Translations under genes and position numbers: made by a program
In this document: one piece after another, positions 33,201-41,213 of the stretch
Layout of the letters: every line of letters begins with the position of its first letter
Position numbering within the stretch: the stretch's first letter is position 1
Notes under the pieces: generated by a model
The model's input: only the letters and a program-made list of their open reading frames with translations
What the model was told of the DNA's origin: nothing
Databases searched by the model: none
Origin: Flavobacteriales bacterium UBA2426
GTDB taxonomy: Bacteria; Bacteroidota; Bacteroidia; Flavobacteriales_F; PHOS-HE28
Direction of reading: 5' to 3'
Length of the DNA stretch: 58,639 bases
Assembly (NCBI GenBank): GCA_002342985.1
Contig: DDRC01000128.1
Location: 1 to 58,639, forward strand

Positions 33201-33533
33201 CCAGCCCTCGGCGCCCATCTTCTCCTCCAGGTGCGAGCCCTTCACGTAGGCCTCCTGATAGAGGTGGAAGAACACATGACGCAGGGTGTCCGGCGAGTTG
33301 TTCCAATAGTGCAGCGTGAGCCTTCCGGTGAGGGCATCCTGCTGATCGTCGAGCTGCGCATCGATGATGTAGTGCACGTCCTGCTGCCAGTATCCCTCGT
33401 GCGGCGGGCGGTTCTTCCAGTAATGGGGGTTGTCCGCGTTGCGGTAGGTGTTTGGCGGACGGCGGTCGTCGAAGCGCTGTGCCGCGGCCGCAGCGGCGAT
33501 GAGGAGGGCCAGCAGGGTGAGGGTCCGGCGCAT
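30300..33533 (-). CDS. M1 metallopeptidase with C-terminal outer-membrane barrel (1077 aa)
   Basis: Signal peptide (TLTLLALLIAAAAAAQ), then an M1 aminopeptidase fold: GMEYPM at about 360-365 in place of the classical GAMEN, zinc site HEIGH at 382-386 with E405 (HEXXH-X18-E), and catalytic-domain helices to about residue 620. The last ~370 residues change to alternating strands with Tyr/Trp-Gly repeats (WNGYDGVKAGFHAHGGYL, RYTNGTDHVLRGSSVF, LYLAGASPEEM) and end in FRYLVAIGRSF, an aromatic C-terminus like that of outer-membrane barrels. The barrel is inferred from pattern. ATG 33533 starts the signal peptide; 33659 would add unrelated residues. Confidence 0.87.
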   Translation of the reverse strand: MRRTLTLLALLIAAAAAAQRFDDRRPPNTYRNADNPHYWKNRPPHEGYWQQDVHYIIDAQLDDQQDALTGRLTLHYWNNSPDTLRHVFFHLYQEAYVKGSHLEEKMGAEGWDMRRYKDLPYTGTRVDAFTAEGDTLRTEQDNTVLKAWLPAPLPPGERITFRIAFTTHWAMGLDRRMKLFDAWGWKHYDGVHWYPRIAVYDRRFGWDTQQHLGNEFYGDYGTFDVTLDLPHHYVVDATGVLQNPQECMPAELRQRLDLRNFKDKPWNERPSVVIEPVPGKRKTWRFHSENTHDFAFTADPTYRIGEAEWNGVRCIALAQEPHASGWQNAAAYCASTIAALSASIGPYIHPKMIVADARDGMEYPMLTLDGGRDPWYRSLFVHEIGHNWFYGMVGNNETYRAFLDEGFTQFLTAWGLELIDGDTLVADTPRTRYERRYTLPELARESEVYGGYMRDAVRLRVPPINVHSDDFEEWEARGYGGYGHVYGKTAVMLYNLQYVLGDSLFQHALRGYFDQWRLCHPYPEDMRQSFIDHSGADLNWFFDQWIETDRTIDYAVKRVTGRHKDGGQTIRIRRQGSMQMPIDLRVTAKDGRTYDFHIPNTWFVKRTPADVLPRWTGFGTLHRDYLARVDIPTGIAQVSIDTSHRLADRYALNDHLVPPVEVTFDHHLWNAPDRRTYEAFVRPDLWWNGYDGVKAGFHAHGGYLRHKHRFHLSAWVNTGMAQHLPPSNRAVAVDSIPGNTDTGFDRLSFNFRYTNGTDHVLRGSSVFVHARSLDGLKRFGGGFRWALPNGRTEAQAEALYFWRADSTDLTYLLHPQEWELNALNASVNLSLSHRYRKGGTQGRITLEARNSAVGAAQGYGWLRLTAINSNRRGPLELRTRLLAQYGSGATPRESALYLAGASPEEMTESKYMRSAGFVPYDWTGYGAATQPLHFGGGLGLRGYAGYLAPETDAHGNQVLTYSGSTGIGGSAELDLDGLVRFKPGKLARYLHLDAYLFGDAGMMAYRRIDADGTLLAFAEPRADAGVGAALTIRRWGPLHDIKPLTIRFDLPLFLSALPAGEAEHFAFRYLVAIGRSF

Positions 33534-33556
33534 GGTCAGGCAGGGGCGAGGCTCGC

Positions 33557-33564
33557 CGAAGGTA
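33557..33564 (-). promoter_or_regulatory. -7 element (TACCTTCG) for the M1 peptidase
   Basis: TACCTTCG on the minus strand, 23 nt before the ATG at 33533. It overlaps the space just after the yihY stop (33574), so the peptidase need not depend on the upstream operon. Confidence 0.5.
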
Positions 33565-33573
33565 TCCGTTCGC

Positions 33574-34533
33574 TCAGGAAGCAGCGTGCTCCCGCACCTC
33601 CAGCCGCTTGCTGTGCTGGTGGCGCGCACGCGTGATGCTGGTGTTGAGTTCGTATCCAACGAGCACCGCGATCATGTTGAAGTAGATCCACAGCTGCACG
33701 GCGAGGATCGCGCCGATTGACCCGTAGAGCGCGTTGTAGTTCGTGATGTTGCTGAACATGAAGGCCAGCGCCTGCGAGATGAGCAGGATGAGCGTGACGG
33801 CCAGGATGACTCCCGGGGAGAGGAGCTTGAAGCGCTTAGCCGTGGGGTCGCCGGCATTGTAGAGCAGCGAAACGGAGGTGACCACCACCAGGATGGAGAC
33901 CAGCCATTTGAGCCCGAAGAGCGCCCATACCTGCAGGGCGCTGGTGAAGAAGCCGATGGTGTTCAGCTGATCGATGACGATGCCGCCGAAGGTGAGCACG
34001 GGGATGGCGATGACGGTGAGCAGCGTGAGTGCCGCGAGCAGGCCCAGGCTGAGCAGCCGCTGCTTGATCGCGCTGTGCCACATGTGCAGGTTCCGGCTCT
34101 CGCTGAAGCCGGCGAGGATAGCATCGATGCTGTTGCTGGCCAGGTAGAGGCCCACCGCGAAGCTCACCGAGAGGAGGGTGCCGTGCTTGCGCACCACCAG
34201 GTCGTGCAGGGTGCCTTCGATGAAGCGGAAGACCTCGGCCGGCATCATGTCGCGGAAGATGCCGAGCAGGCGGTCCTGGAAGTCGGCGATGGGCACATAG
34301 GGAATCAGGGTGAGGAGCACGATCACGCCCGGGAAGAAAGCCGTGAAGAGCTTGAAGGCGATGGCTGAGGCACGGGTGACGATGTGCCCTTCGGCAAGGG
34401 CATTGAAGAAGAAGCGGCCGATCTGGTAGAGGTCGAAGCCCTCGAAGCCGGGCGGCTTGATGCGTCGGGCCCACGCGATGGCGCGGCGCACGGGCTGGGA
34501 GAAGAGGGTCTTCCGCAGCGTGCGCCGCACCAT
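33574..34533 (-). CDS. YihY/BrkB-family membrane protein (319 aa)
   Basis: Six-helix inner-membrane protein of the YihY/virulence-factor-BrkB family; older annotation as ribonuclease BN is unfounded. Family signs: FFFNALAEGHIVTRASAIAFKL, FFPGVIVLLTLIPYVPI, GLYLASNSIDAILAGF and NITNYNALYGSIGAILAVQLWIY. Function unknown. It starts 3 nt after the nadC stop, as the last gene of DUF4783-nadC-yihY, an order seen repeatedly in Bacteroidota. Confidence 0.9.
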   Translation of the reverse strand: MVRRTLRKTLFSQPVRRAIAWARRIKPPGFEGFDLYQIGRFFFNALAEGHIVTRASAIAFKLFTAFFPGVIVLLTLIPYVPIADFQDRLLGIFRDMMPAEVFRFIEGTLHDLVVRKHGTLLSVSFAVGLYLASNSIDAILAGFSESRNLHMWHSAIKQRLLSLGLLAALTLLTVIAIPVLTFGGIVIDQLNTIGFFTSALQVWALFGLKWLVSILVVVTSVSLLYNAGDPTAKRFKLLSPGVILAVTLILLISQALAFMFSNITNYNALYGSIGAILAVQLWIYFNMIAVLVGYELNTSITRARHQHSKRLEVREHAAS

Positions 34534-34536
34534 GGC

Positions 34537-35379
34537 TCAGAGGGCTTTCAGGCTCAGGTCGAGGCTGCGTGCGCTGTGTGTGAGCGCGCCCACGGAGATG
34601 AAATCGACCCCCGTGGCGGCATAGTCGCGCGCCGTCTCCAGCGTGATGCCGCCGGAGGCTTCCGTCTCGAATCGTCCGCTGATGAGCTGCACGGCCTTGC
34701 TGAGCAGGTAGGGCGTGAAGTTGTCGAGCATCACGCGGTGCACCCTATCGTGCACAAGCACCTGCTCCAGCTCGGCGAGGTCGCGCACCTCCACTTCCAC
34801 GCGCAGGTCAAGGCCCTTGCGCTCCAGGTAGTCCTGCACGGCGTTGATCGCCTGCGGGATGCCGCCGCAGAAGTCGATGTGATTGTCCTTGATCAGCACC
34901 ATGTCGTAGAGGCCATGGCGGTGGTTGTGGCCGCCGCCGATGCGCACGGCCCACTTCTCGATGGCGCGCAGCCCGGGCGTGGTCTTGCGGGTGTCGAGCA
35001 CACGGCACCCCGTGCCGTCGATGGCCTCCACGTAGCGGCGGGTGAGCGTGGCGATGCCGCTCATCCGCTGCATGAAGTTGAGCAGTAGCCGTTCCGCCTG
35101 CAGGATGGAGCGTTCGGGCCCCAGCAGGTTGAACGCCACATCGCCAGGCGCGATGGCGGCGCCATCCATGAGGTAAGGGCGCAGGTGCAGCGCGGGGTCC
35201 ACCTGCTTGGCCACCGCGGCGGCGATTTCCACGCCCGCCAGCACGCCAGCCTCCTTCACCAGCAGGCGGGCGCCGCCACTGGCCTCGGTCGGTATGGTGG
35301 CCAGGGTCGTATGGTCACCGTCGCCGAGGTCCTCCGCTAGGGCCTTGGCGATGAGGTCGTCCGTCCCGTGTGGCAGCAC
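34537..35379 (-). CDS. nadC: Quinolinate phosphoribosyltransferase (280 aa)
   Basis: Converts quinolinate and PRPP to nicotinate mononucleotide in NAD synthesis. Recognised by LAEDLGDGDHTT, LLNFMQRMSGIATLT, DTRKTTPGLRAIEKWAVRIGGG (PRPP and substrate Arg/Lys), MVLIKDNHI, VEVEVRDLAEL and ASGGITLETARDYA. No ATG is available after the DUF4783 stop, so the start is taken as GTG 35379 (VLPHGTDDLIAKALA), two bases after that stop; this gives the normal length. Confidence 0.93.
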   Translation of the reverse strand: MLPHGTDDLIAKALAEDLGDGDHTTLATIPTEASGGARLLVKEAGVLAGVEIAAAVAKQVDPALHLRPYLMDGAAIAPGDVAFNLLGPERSILQAERLLLNFMQRMSGIATLTRRYVEAIDGTGCRVLDTRKTTPGLRAIEKWAVRIGGGHNHRHGLYDMVLIKDNHIDFCGGIPQAINAVQDYLERKGLDLRVEVEVRDLAELEQVLVHDRVHRVMLDNFTPYLLSKAVQLISGRFETEASGGITLETARDYAATGVDFISVGALTHSARSLDLSLKAL

Positions 35380-35381
35380 GC

Positions 35382-35780
35382 TCAGAAGTCGTTCTTGCTG
35401 TTCTCGATGCGCAGCTGCTTCACTTGGAATCCGGCCTCGCCCCGCTTGAGGAAGAAGGTGGTCCGGAAATAGCCGTTCCGGGTGCGCAGGATGCCGATGA
35501 AGTACTTGTCGCCCGATTTGCTCACCCCGCTGTGCTCGATCACCAGGTCGATCGGCGGATTCTCGTTGAAGAACCGTCTGAGGATCTGCTCGGCCTGAGC
35601 CTTGCTGTAAACGTCGGAGGTCTCCTTCACGGTGAGGTCCACATTGGCGATGAACAGCGCAGCGAGCTCCTTGGAGTCCCCCATCTTCATGGCGTCCACG
35701 ACGCGGTCCTTCTCCGCATCCTGGGCTTGGGAGGCCAGGAACGGAAGGACGGCAAGCAGCGCGAACAGGAGATGTTTCAT
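35382..35780 (-). CDS. DUF4783 exported protein (132 aa)
   Basis: Signal peptide (HLLFALLAVLPFLASQAQ) and a compact NTF2-like domain: MKMGDSKELAALFIANVDLT, AEQILRRFFNENPP, SGDKYFIGILRTRNGYFRT, FFLKRGEAGFQVKQLRIE. Matches Bacteroidota DUF4783, characteristically encoded next to nadC. Function unknown; the NTF2-like fold could bind a small ligand. First gene of the nadC-yihY operon; start ATG 35780. Confidence 0.82.
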   Translation of the reverse strand: MKHLLFALLAVLPFLASQAQDAEKDRVVDAMKMGDSKELAALFIANVDLTVKETSDVYSKAQAEQILRRFFNENPPIDLVIEHSGVSKSGDKYFIGILRTRNGYFRTTFFLKRGEAGFQVKQLRIENSKNDF

Positions 35781-35869
35781 CGCAGTATGTGACTTGGTGC
35801 CGAAATTTGGCAAATACCGGGCCACCCCAGGAGCGATGGCCGCTGGAGTTACCAACATCTACCATCCGA

Positions 35870-36331
35870 GTGAGGATCAGGCTCTTGCTGGTTGGCCGCA
35901 CCGAGCGCGGATACGTGGCCGAGGGGCTGCAGCACTACCTGGACCGCATTGCGCGCATGGCCGAAGTGGAGGTTGCGGTGATTGCGGAGACGGGCCAAGG
36001 GGAGGCGGCGCATCGGCAGCGCACGGAGGGGGAGCGCATCCTGGCGGCCCTGCGCCCCGGAGAGCGTCTGGTGGCGCTGGATGAGCGGGGCGCCTTGCTC
36101 ACGAGCCCCGCCTTGGCGGCCCGCTTGGGCGCCATGCGCGACCAAGGCATCCGGCAGGTGGCCTTCGTGGTGGGCGGGGCCTACGGACTCTCGGAAGCGG
36201 TGCGCGGGCGTGCCGACCTCGTCCTATCGCTGTCGCCCCTGACCTTCCCGCACCAGCTGGTGCGGGTGCTTTTCGCCGAACAGCTCTACCGCGCCTTCAC
36301 CATCCTCAACCGACTGCCCTATCACCACTAG
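35870..36331 (+). CDS. rlmH: RlmH, 23S rRNA pseudouridine-1915 methyltransferase (153 aa)
   Basis: SPOUT-class enzyme that N3-methylates pseudouridine 1915 in helix 69 of 23S rRNA, using SAM, as a dimer. The knotted SAM site is VAFVVGGAYGLSEAV, followed by LSLSPLTFPHQLVRVLFAEQLYRA and the invariant end LPYHH. Start taken as GTG 35870, so the protein opens with RIRLLLVGRTERGY as in homologues; the ATG at 35789 would add 27 unrelated residues. Stop shared with the opposing gene through CTAG (36328-36331). Confidence 0.93.
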   Translation: MRIRLLLVGRTERGYVAEGLQHYLDRIARMAEVEVAVIAETGQGEAAHRQRTEGERILAALRPGERLVALDERGALLTSPALAARLGAMRDQGIRQVAFVVGGAYGLSEAVRGRADLVLSLSPLTFPHQLVRVLFAEQLYRAFTILNRLPYHH

Positions 36332-37206
36332 GGGCGCTTCACGAAGCCGGCCTTCATGTGGTCGCCGATGCCCAGCAGCGTGAGCAGGCCGTTCAGCATA
36401 CGCTTGGCGGCATTGAGCGCGGGGCTCCCTTCGAGCCGCTCGCGGAACTCCTCCTGCCCGGCCCTCACCTGACTGCGTGCGGTTCGGTCCATGCCCGCCT
36501 TGGTGCGGATGCGCGCAAGGTCCATGCCGGTGGTGCGCAGCCAAGCGGTGCGCAGCCCTTGGCGGCGGGCCAGGGCCTTGAAGGTGGCGGGGGTGAAGTA
36601 GTTGAGGTGCTCCGGGTAGTTCACCACCGACCAATCGGGGCCCGAAAGCCACCGCCCGGTGCACCGGAAATTGGGCGTAGTTAGGTACAGCAGGCCGCCG
36701 GGCCGCAGAACGCTGACCATGCGCTCCAGATCTTCGGCCGGATGCGGCACGTGCTCGATCACCTCGAAGGAACACACCACATCGAAGTGGCCCGTTGGGT
36801 AGTTCGACGGGTCCAGCGGCCCCTCGATCACCGCAATGCCCTTGGCCCGGCTCGCCGCCAGCGCCTGCCCCCCGTATTCCGTGCCGTGCGCCGTCCAGCC
36901 CCGGAGCGCGGCACGCTGCAGGAAGTGCCCGGCCCCGCATCCCACATCCAGGATGCGGCCCGTGGTGCGCCAGCCCTCGAAGCGGTCGAGCAGCTCATCG
37001 TAGCGCTTGAGGGTGATGGGCGACACCTCCGCGTGCACCGGATAGCCGCCGTAATAGGATTGCAGTTCATCCGTGGTGGGCACCAACGCCGTGTGCACCA
37101 GCCCGCAGCCCGTGCACCGGGCCAGGTGATGCCGTGCATAGGCGGCGATCGGTCGCTTCCTGAGGGAGCCGCAGAGCGGGCACGGGCGTGGACCAGGCTG
37201 GGGCAT
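36328..37206 (-). CDS. Zn-ribbon class I methyltransferase (292 aa)
   Basis: N-terminal zinc ribbon with two CxxC pairs (CPLCG, CTGCG; residues ~9-34), then a Methyltransf_23-type Rossmann domain: ILDVGCGAGHFLQRAALRG, FDVVCSFEVIEHVPHP, VLRPGGLLYLTTPNF. This architecture is common among enzymes in polysaccharide clusters (for example sugar C- or O-methyltransferases). Start ATG 37206. A TAGATTCA element on the minus strand (37220-37213) ends 6 nt upstream. Confidence 0.86.
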   Translation of the reverse strand: MPQPGPRPCPLCGSLRKRPIAAYARHHLARCTGCGLVHTALVPTTDELQSYYGGYPVHAEVSPITLKRYDELLDRFEGWRTTGRILDVGCGAGHFLQRAALRGWTAHGTEYGGQALAASRAKGIAVIEGPLDPSNYPTGHFDVVCSFEVIEHVPHPAEDLERMVSVLRPGGLLYLTTPNFRCTGRWLSGPDWSVVNYPEHLNYFTPATFKALARRQGLRTAWLRTTGMDLARIRTKAGMDRTARSQVRAGQEEFRERLEGSPALNAAKRMLNGLLTLLGIGDHMKAGFVKRP

Positions 37207-37277
37207 GGGCGGTGAATCTAGCGCGCGCCCGCCGACCCCGGCGGTGGACCGCGGCGCGGAACGACGAACTTTGGCGC

Positions 37278-38720
37278 ATGACCCTCCTGTGGGTGTTCGG
37301 GCAAGGCGAGGTGGACATCGAGGCTTGGGAATGGGCCCTCGGCACGGTGTACGTCACCTTCCTGTACATCTATTTCGCCCGGCTCAAGAACGTCTCGATC
37401 AAGAAGCATCCGGAGTACAAGCACATGATCTGGGGGCTCTCGGCCAAGATGGTCGGCGGGGTGGCCTTCAGCCTCATTTACTTCTACTACTACAAGGGCG
37501 GCGACACCATCATGTACTTCTACTCGTCTGTTGCGCTGAGCAACATGGCGAAGTGGGACCTGCTCACCTACCTCGATGTGGTGACCGGCCCCAACTCCGA
37601 GGAGAACCTCATGCGGTTCAACGACCGCATCGGGTATCCCTTCGCCTACATGTACTTCGACAGCCGGTCGTATTTCGTGATTCGCCTCATCAGCCCGCTG
37701 GCGCTGGCCACGTTCAACAGCTATCTCATCACCACGCTGGTGCTGTCCAGCCTCAGCTACTTCGGCATCTGGCGCTGCTACCGCACGTTCGTCTCCTATT
37801 ATCCGGCCCTGCAGGACAAGCTGGCGATCGCCTTCCTCTACATGCCGTCGGTTGTGTTCTGGGGCTCAGGGATCATGAAGGACACCTTCACCATGTCGGC
37901 TACCTGCTGGTGGGTGCATTGCGTGGACGAGTTCTACTTCAAGCGGCGCAGCCCCATCGCCAACCTCTTCGGTGCAGCGGCGAGCGCGGTGGTGCTGGTG
38001 GTGATGAAGCCCTACATCTTCATGACCATCTTCCCGGTGACCGTGGCCTGGATCCTCTACTACCGTGTGGCGCGCATCCGCAGCGGCTTCATCAAGTTCC
38101 TGGCGCTCCCCGTGGTGGTCTCGATGATGCTCGGCGGCTCCTTCTATGCGCTCACCAAGCTGGGCGACCGGCTGGACAAGTTCTCACTCGACCGCGCGCT
38201 CACCACGGCCATGGTGATCCAAGGGGACATGAAGCGCGCCGATGTATACGGCGGCAATTACTTCGACATCGGTCCGCTTGATGGCACACTGCCCAATCTC
38301 CTGAGCAAGTTCCCTGTGGCCACCAATGCAGCCCTCTTCAGGCCCTACATCTGGGAGTCGCGGTCGGTGGTGGTGGCGCTCAGCGGTCTGGAGAACCTCT
38401 GGCTCCTGGGCTTCTTCCTGCTCATCCTGTGGAGGACGCACGTGCTCTTCTTCCTGCGGCTCATCTACCGGAATCCACTGGTGATGATGTGCTTCCTCTT
38501 CACCGTCCTCTTCGCCTTCAGCCTGGGTATCTCCACGCCGAACTTCGGTGCGCTGGTACGGTTCAAGATACCCTTGGTGCCCTTCATGGTTGCGGGCATG
38601 TACATCATCACGTACCTCAACGCCAAGCGCGTGGCGGCGCGCCGGGCCAACCGGCGGTTCGACCTCGGGGATTTCGTGCGGGGGGATCCGAAGGCGATGG
38701 CCAAGCCGGCCCTGGCCTAG
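37278..38720 (+). CDS. Polytopic membrane protein, possible polysaccharide polymerase (480 aa)
   Basis: About 10-11 membrane helices with soluble loops, e.g. VYVTFLYIYFARL, FSLIYFYYYKGGDTIMYF, IAFLYMPSVVFWGSGIMKDT, VVVMKPYIFMTIFPVTVAWIL. The motif FWGSGIMKDTFTM in a loop, and the overall EpsG/Wzy-like topology, are seen in uncharacterised Bacteroidota glycan-cluster proteins. A Wzy or ligase role is inferred only from topology and neighbours. ATG 37278 is used; GAACTTTG (37266-37273) lies 4 nt before it. Stop shared through CTAG. Confidence 0.7.
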   Translation: MTLLWVFGQGEVDIEAWEWALGTVYVTFLYIYFARLKNVSIKKHPEYKHMIWGLSAKMVGGVAFSLIYFYYYKGGDTIMYFYSSVALSNMAKWDLLTYLDVVTGPNSEENLMRFNDRIGYPFAYMYFDSRSYFVIRLISPLALATFNSYLITTLVLSSLSYFGIWRCYRTFVSYYPALQDKLAIAFLYMPSVVFWGSGIMKDTFTMSATCWWVHCVDEFYFKRRSPIANLFGAAASAVVLVVMKPYIFMTIFPVTVAWILYYRVARIRSGFIKFLALPVVVSMMLGGSFYALTKLGDRLDKFSLDRALTTAMVIQGDMKRADVYGGNYFDIGPLDGTLPNLLSKFPVATNAALFRPYIWESRSVVVALSGLENLWLLGFFLLILWRTHVLFFLRLIYRNPLVMMCFLFTVLFAFSLGISTPNFGALVRFKIPLVPFMVAGMYIITYLNAKRVAARRANRRFDLGDFVRGDPKAMAKPALA

Positions 38721-39853
38721 CGCTGCGGCCTGGGCATTGCCCCGGTGATGCCGGCCTGCTGAAGGCGCGCCCTCAGGATTGCAGTGCTGGCCTGTTCGCC
38801 GTTCAGGCGCGCCCGTCCGCCGCGCTGGGCGGTCAACCTGGACACCACTGCCTCCGGGGCAAGATGCTCGGCGTAGTAGCGCAGCACGGCGCTGCGCATC
38901 CTGATCCGTTCCTCCTCCGTCAGGCTCCGGGCTCGCTCGAGCGCCGTGATGAGGCCTTCGGCATCGGCGAAGGCGATGCACTCCTCCCCGTCGCGGAGCG
39001 CCGGCTGCAGCAGGTGCGGATGCTGCAGGATCGGGATGCAGCCGGCGAACATCGCCTCGGTGAGGTTGTGGCAGAGCGGCATCACCACGCCGGATAGCCC
39101 AAGGAAGAAGTCGAACCGCCGCAGCACGTCGGGCAGGTCGGCCGGTGCGATGTAGCGCTTGGCGCGGTCCAGGAGCAGGATGTCGCGGCCATCGGTCACC
39201 TGCGCCTCATCCAGGTCGCGGCAGTCACGCACGCGCTCCGGCACGCGGGAACGGAGCAGGTCCAGCGCCGCCATCCGGCTCAGGCAGCCGAACACGGCCG
39301 AGGGCTCCGGGCGCCCGTAGGAGCCGCGATCCATATTGCCGAAGAAGAAGATGGCGTGCTCGCGCGGCAACCGCGCATCGGGGAGCGCACGCTTGTGCAG
39401 GCCCTGCAGGTATACGGTGTCCGCCATCGGCATGGGAACGGCGTAGCCATCCATGGCCCGTCCCGGCCAGCCGAAGTAGTCCGCATCGAGCACGGTCGCT
39501 CCGCCGGTCCGGTCGGGGTCGTCCGTGAGGAAGAGGTCTGCGGCCCCCGCATGGTCGGAGAGCGTGAGCTGAAGACCGCTGCCGCTGCGCCTGAACAGGT
39601 CGAACGAGCCCCAAGTGGCCAGGAAGCCCCATCGGTGCCGGATCCGGATCGCGTAGCCCTGCATCCGCAGGAAGATGATGAGGATGTGCAGGTAGCGGTG
39701 CCAGGGGTTGCGCCGCAGGTCGATGAAGGCTATGGGGTGGCCTCCCTGCTGCCGCCAGCCGCCGTTCCGCATCCACCACCCGGTATTCACGAGGTACCAG
39801 CGCAGGGCCGAGAGCGCAGTGATGGGCGTGCGGGGTCGATCGGGCGGTTGCAT
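38717..39853 (-). CDS. Exostosin-like glycosyltransferase (378 aa)
   Basis: Resembles exostosin-type (GT47-like) transferases in the C-terminal half: IFFFGNMDRGSYG, DILLLDRAKRYIAP, RFDFFLGLSGVVMPLCHNLTEAMFAGCIPILQ and the following Pro/Leu-rich loop, where the family binds the nucleotide sugar. N-terminal half is basic and lacks a clear family motif. Lies opposite the polymerase-like gene with a 4-nt stop overlap. Confidence moderate because the family is distant. Confidence 0.68.
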   Translation of the reverse strand: MQPPDRPRTPITALSALRWYLVNTGWWMRNGGWRQQGGHPIAFIDLRRNPWHRYLHILIIFLRMQGYAIRIRHRWGFLATWGSFDLFRRSGSGLQLTLSDHAGAADLFLTDDPDRTGGATVLDADYFGWPGRAMDGYAVPMPMADTVYLQGLHKRALPDARLPREHAIFFFGNMDRGSYGRPEPSAVFGCLSRMAALDLLRSRVPERVRDCRDLDEAQVTDGRDILLLDRAKRYIAPADLPDVLRRFDFFLGLSGVVMPLCHNLTEAMFAGCIPILQHPHLLQPALRDGEECIAFADAEGLITALERARSLTEEERIRMRSAVLRYYAEHLAPEAVVSRLTAQRGGRARLNGEQASTAILRARLQQAGITGAMPRPQR

Positions 39854-39950
39854 GCGTGCGATGCGAAGGTGGCGAACGCGGGTGGTTCACGGGGCCGGGT
39901 ACTCTTGCCACCTTTGGACCGCCGGCGCCCAGGCGCAGGTCGCACCATGC

Positions 39951-41213
39951 ATGAGCGGAGCCGAGCAGCAACATGATCCCCACGGGCGGTCCCGGGTCCC
40001 CTCGGCCCCTGGGCTGGTGGTGTTCTGCACTCATGGGCTGGGCGATCCGCTGGTGGCGCCGCTCATGCTGGAGTATCTCCTCCGGCTCCAGCATGAGGGC
40101 GCCTTCGGCCGTGTGCTCCTGTTCACCGAGGAACCGCCCGGGGCGGCAGTGCCCGCATGGGCCGAATCCGCCCTCGCTGGCGCACGCATCGATTGGGTGC
40201 CGTTGCGCTACGATGTGCGGGGCAGGCAATGGAGCCAGCGTGCGGGGAACCTGCTGCGCATGATCGCCGGAGCTGCGGGCTTCGTGCGCCGGCACGGCCG
40301 CAGCTGGATGGTGGGCTACCTTTCCTTCGGCGGCGCGTATGCGATGGCGGCCTCGCTGCTGGGGCTGGGGCGCTGCATGGTGGTCTGCTTCGAGCCGCAC
40401 AGCCGGTACATGCGCGACCTCGGTATCTGGGGCCTGCGTTCCATGAAGGCGCTGCTGGTCGGATGGGCCGAGCGCGAGCTGATGCGCTGGAGCGATGCGC
40501 TGGTGGTGCCGACAACGGCCGTGCGCGATCTGGTGCTGCGTCATCATCCGCGCGGCCAGGTTCGGTTGCAAGGCATCTCCATCGATACCGTTAAGGCGGC
40601 GTTCGATGCCGATGCCCGTGCATCAATCCGCGCCGAACTGGGGTTCGGCGACCGCCAAGTGCTGCTCTACGTGGGGAAGTTCGGCGGCATCTACCATGGC
40701 ACGGATGCCTTCATGCGCTTCATCGCGGCTCTGGCGGACCGCGATCAGCGGCTCGCTGTCCGCATCATCACGCATGCCGCCGATGCGGATGCCATCCGGC
40801 GACACCCGCTCCATGCCGCGCTCGCCGACCGGATGGCCTTGTCAGGACCGGTGCCCGCCGAGGAACTCCATCGTCACCTCTCCGCTGCCGATGCGGGCAT
40901 CGTGGCCATTCCGCCCACGCCCTCGCAGGTGTTCCGCACACCGGTGAAGACGGCGCATTATTGGGCGGCCGGGCTGCCCATCATCATCCCGCGCGGCGTG
41001 TCGGACGACCACCATATCGCAGAGCAGGAGGATGTGGGCGTGGCGGTGCAGGATCTGGTGCCATCGGAGGCCGGTCCCGTGCTGGCCGCACTGCAGCGCT
41101 GGCGCGAAGAGGACCCTCACGCCGTGCGCGAGCGCTGTATGCAGGCCGCGAAGAGCCACCGCGATGCGGCTGCCATGACCGCCGTCCTTCGCGGGCTGCT
41201 CATCAGCGCCTGA
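39951..41213 (+). CDS. Glycosyltransferase, GT4-like (420 aa)
   Basis: N-terminal domain opens with VVFCTHGLGDPLVAPLMLEYLLRL, a Gly-containing acceptor loop; a donor domain follows with VVPTTAVRDLVL, VLLYVGKFGGIYHGTDAF, VRIITHAADADAI, AADAGIVAIPP and VKTAHYWAAGLPIIIPRG. A membrane-adjacent hydrophobic stretch lies near residues 125-140. Start taken at ATG 39951; TACTCTTG (39900-39907) is a possible -7 box. Overlaps the opposing gene by 11 nt at the stops. Substrates unknown. Confidence 0.8.
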   Translation: MSGAEQQHDPHGRSRVPSAPGLVVFCTHGLGDPLVAPLMLEYLLRLQHEGAFGRVLLFTEEPPGAAVPAWAESALAGARIDWVPLRYDVRGRQWSQRAGNLLRMIAGAAGFVRRHGRSWMVGYLSFGGAYAMAASLLGLGRCMVVCFEPHSRYMRDLGIWGLRSMKALLVGWAERELMRWSDALVVPTTAVRDLVLRHHPRGQVRLQGISIDTVKAAFDADARASIRAELGFGDRQVLLYVGKFGGIYHGTDAFMRFIAALADRDQRLAVRIITHAADADAIRRHPLHAALADRMALSGPVPAEELHRHLSAADAGIVAIPPTPSQVFRTPVKTAHYWAAGLPIIIPRGVSDDHHIAEQEDVGVAVQDLVPSEAGPVLAALQRWREEDPHAVRERCMQAAKSHRDAAAMTAVLRGLLISA

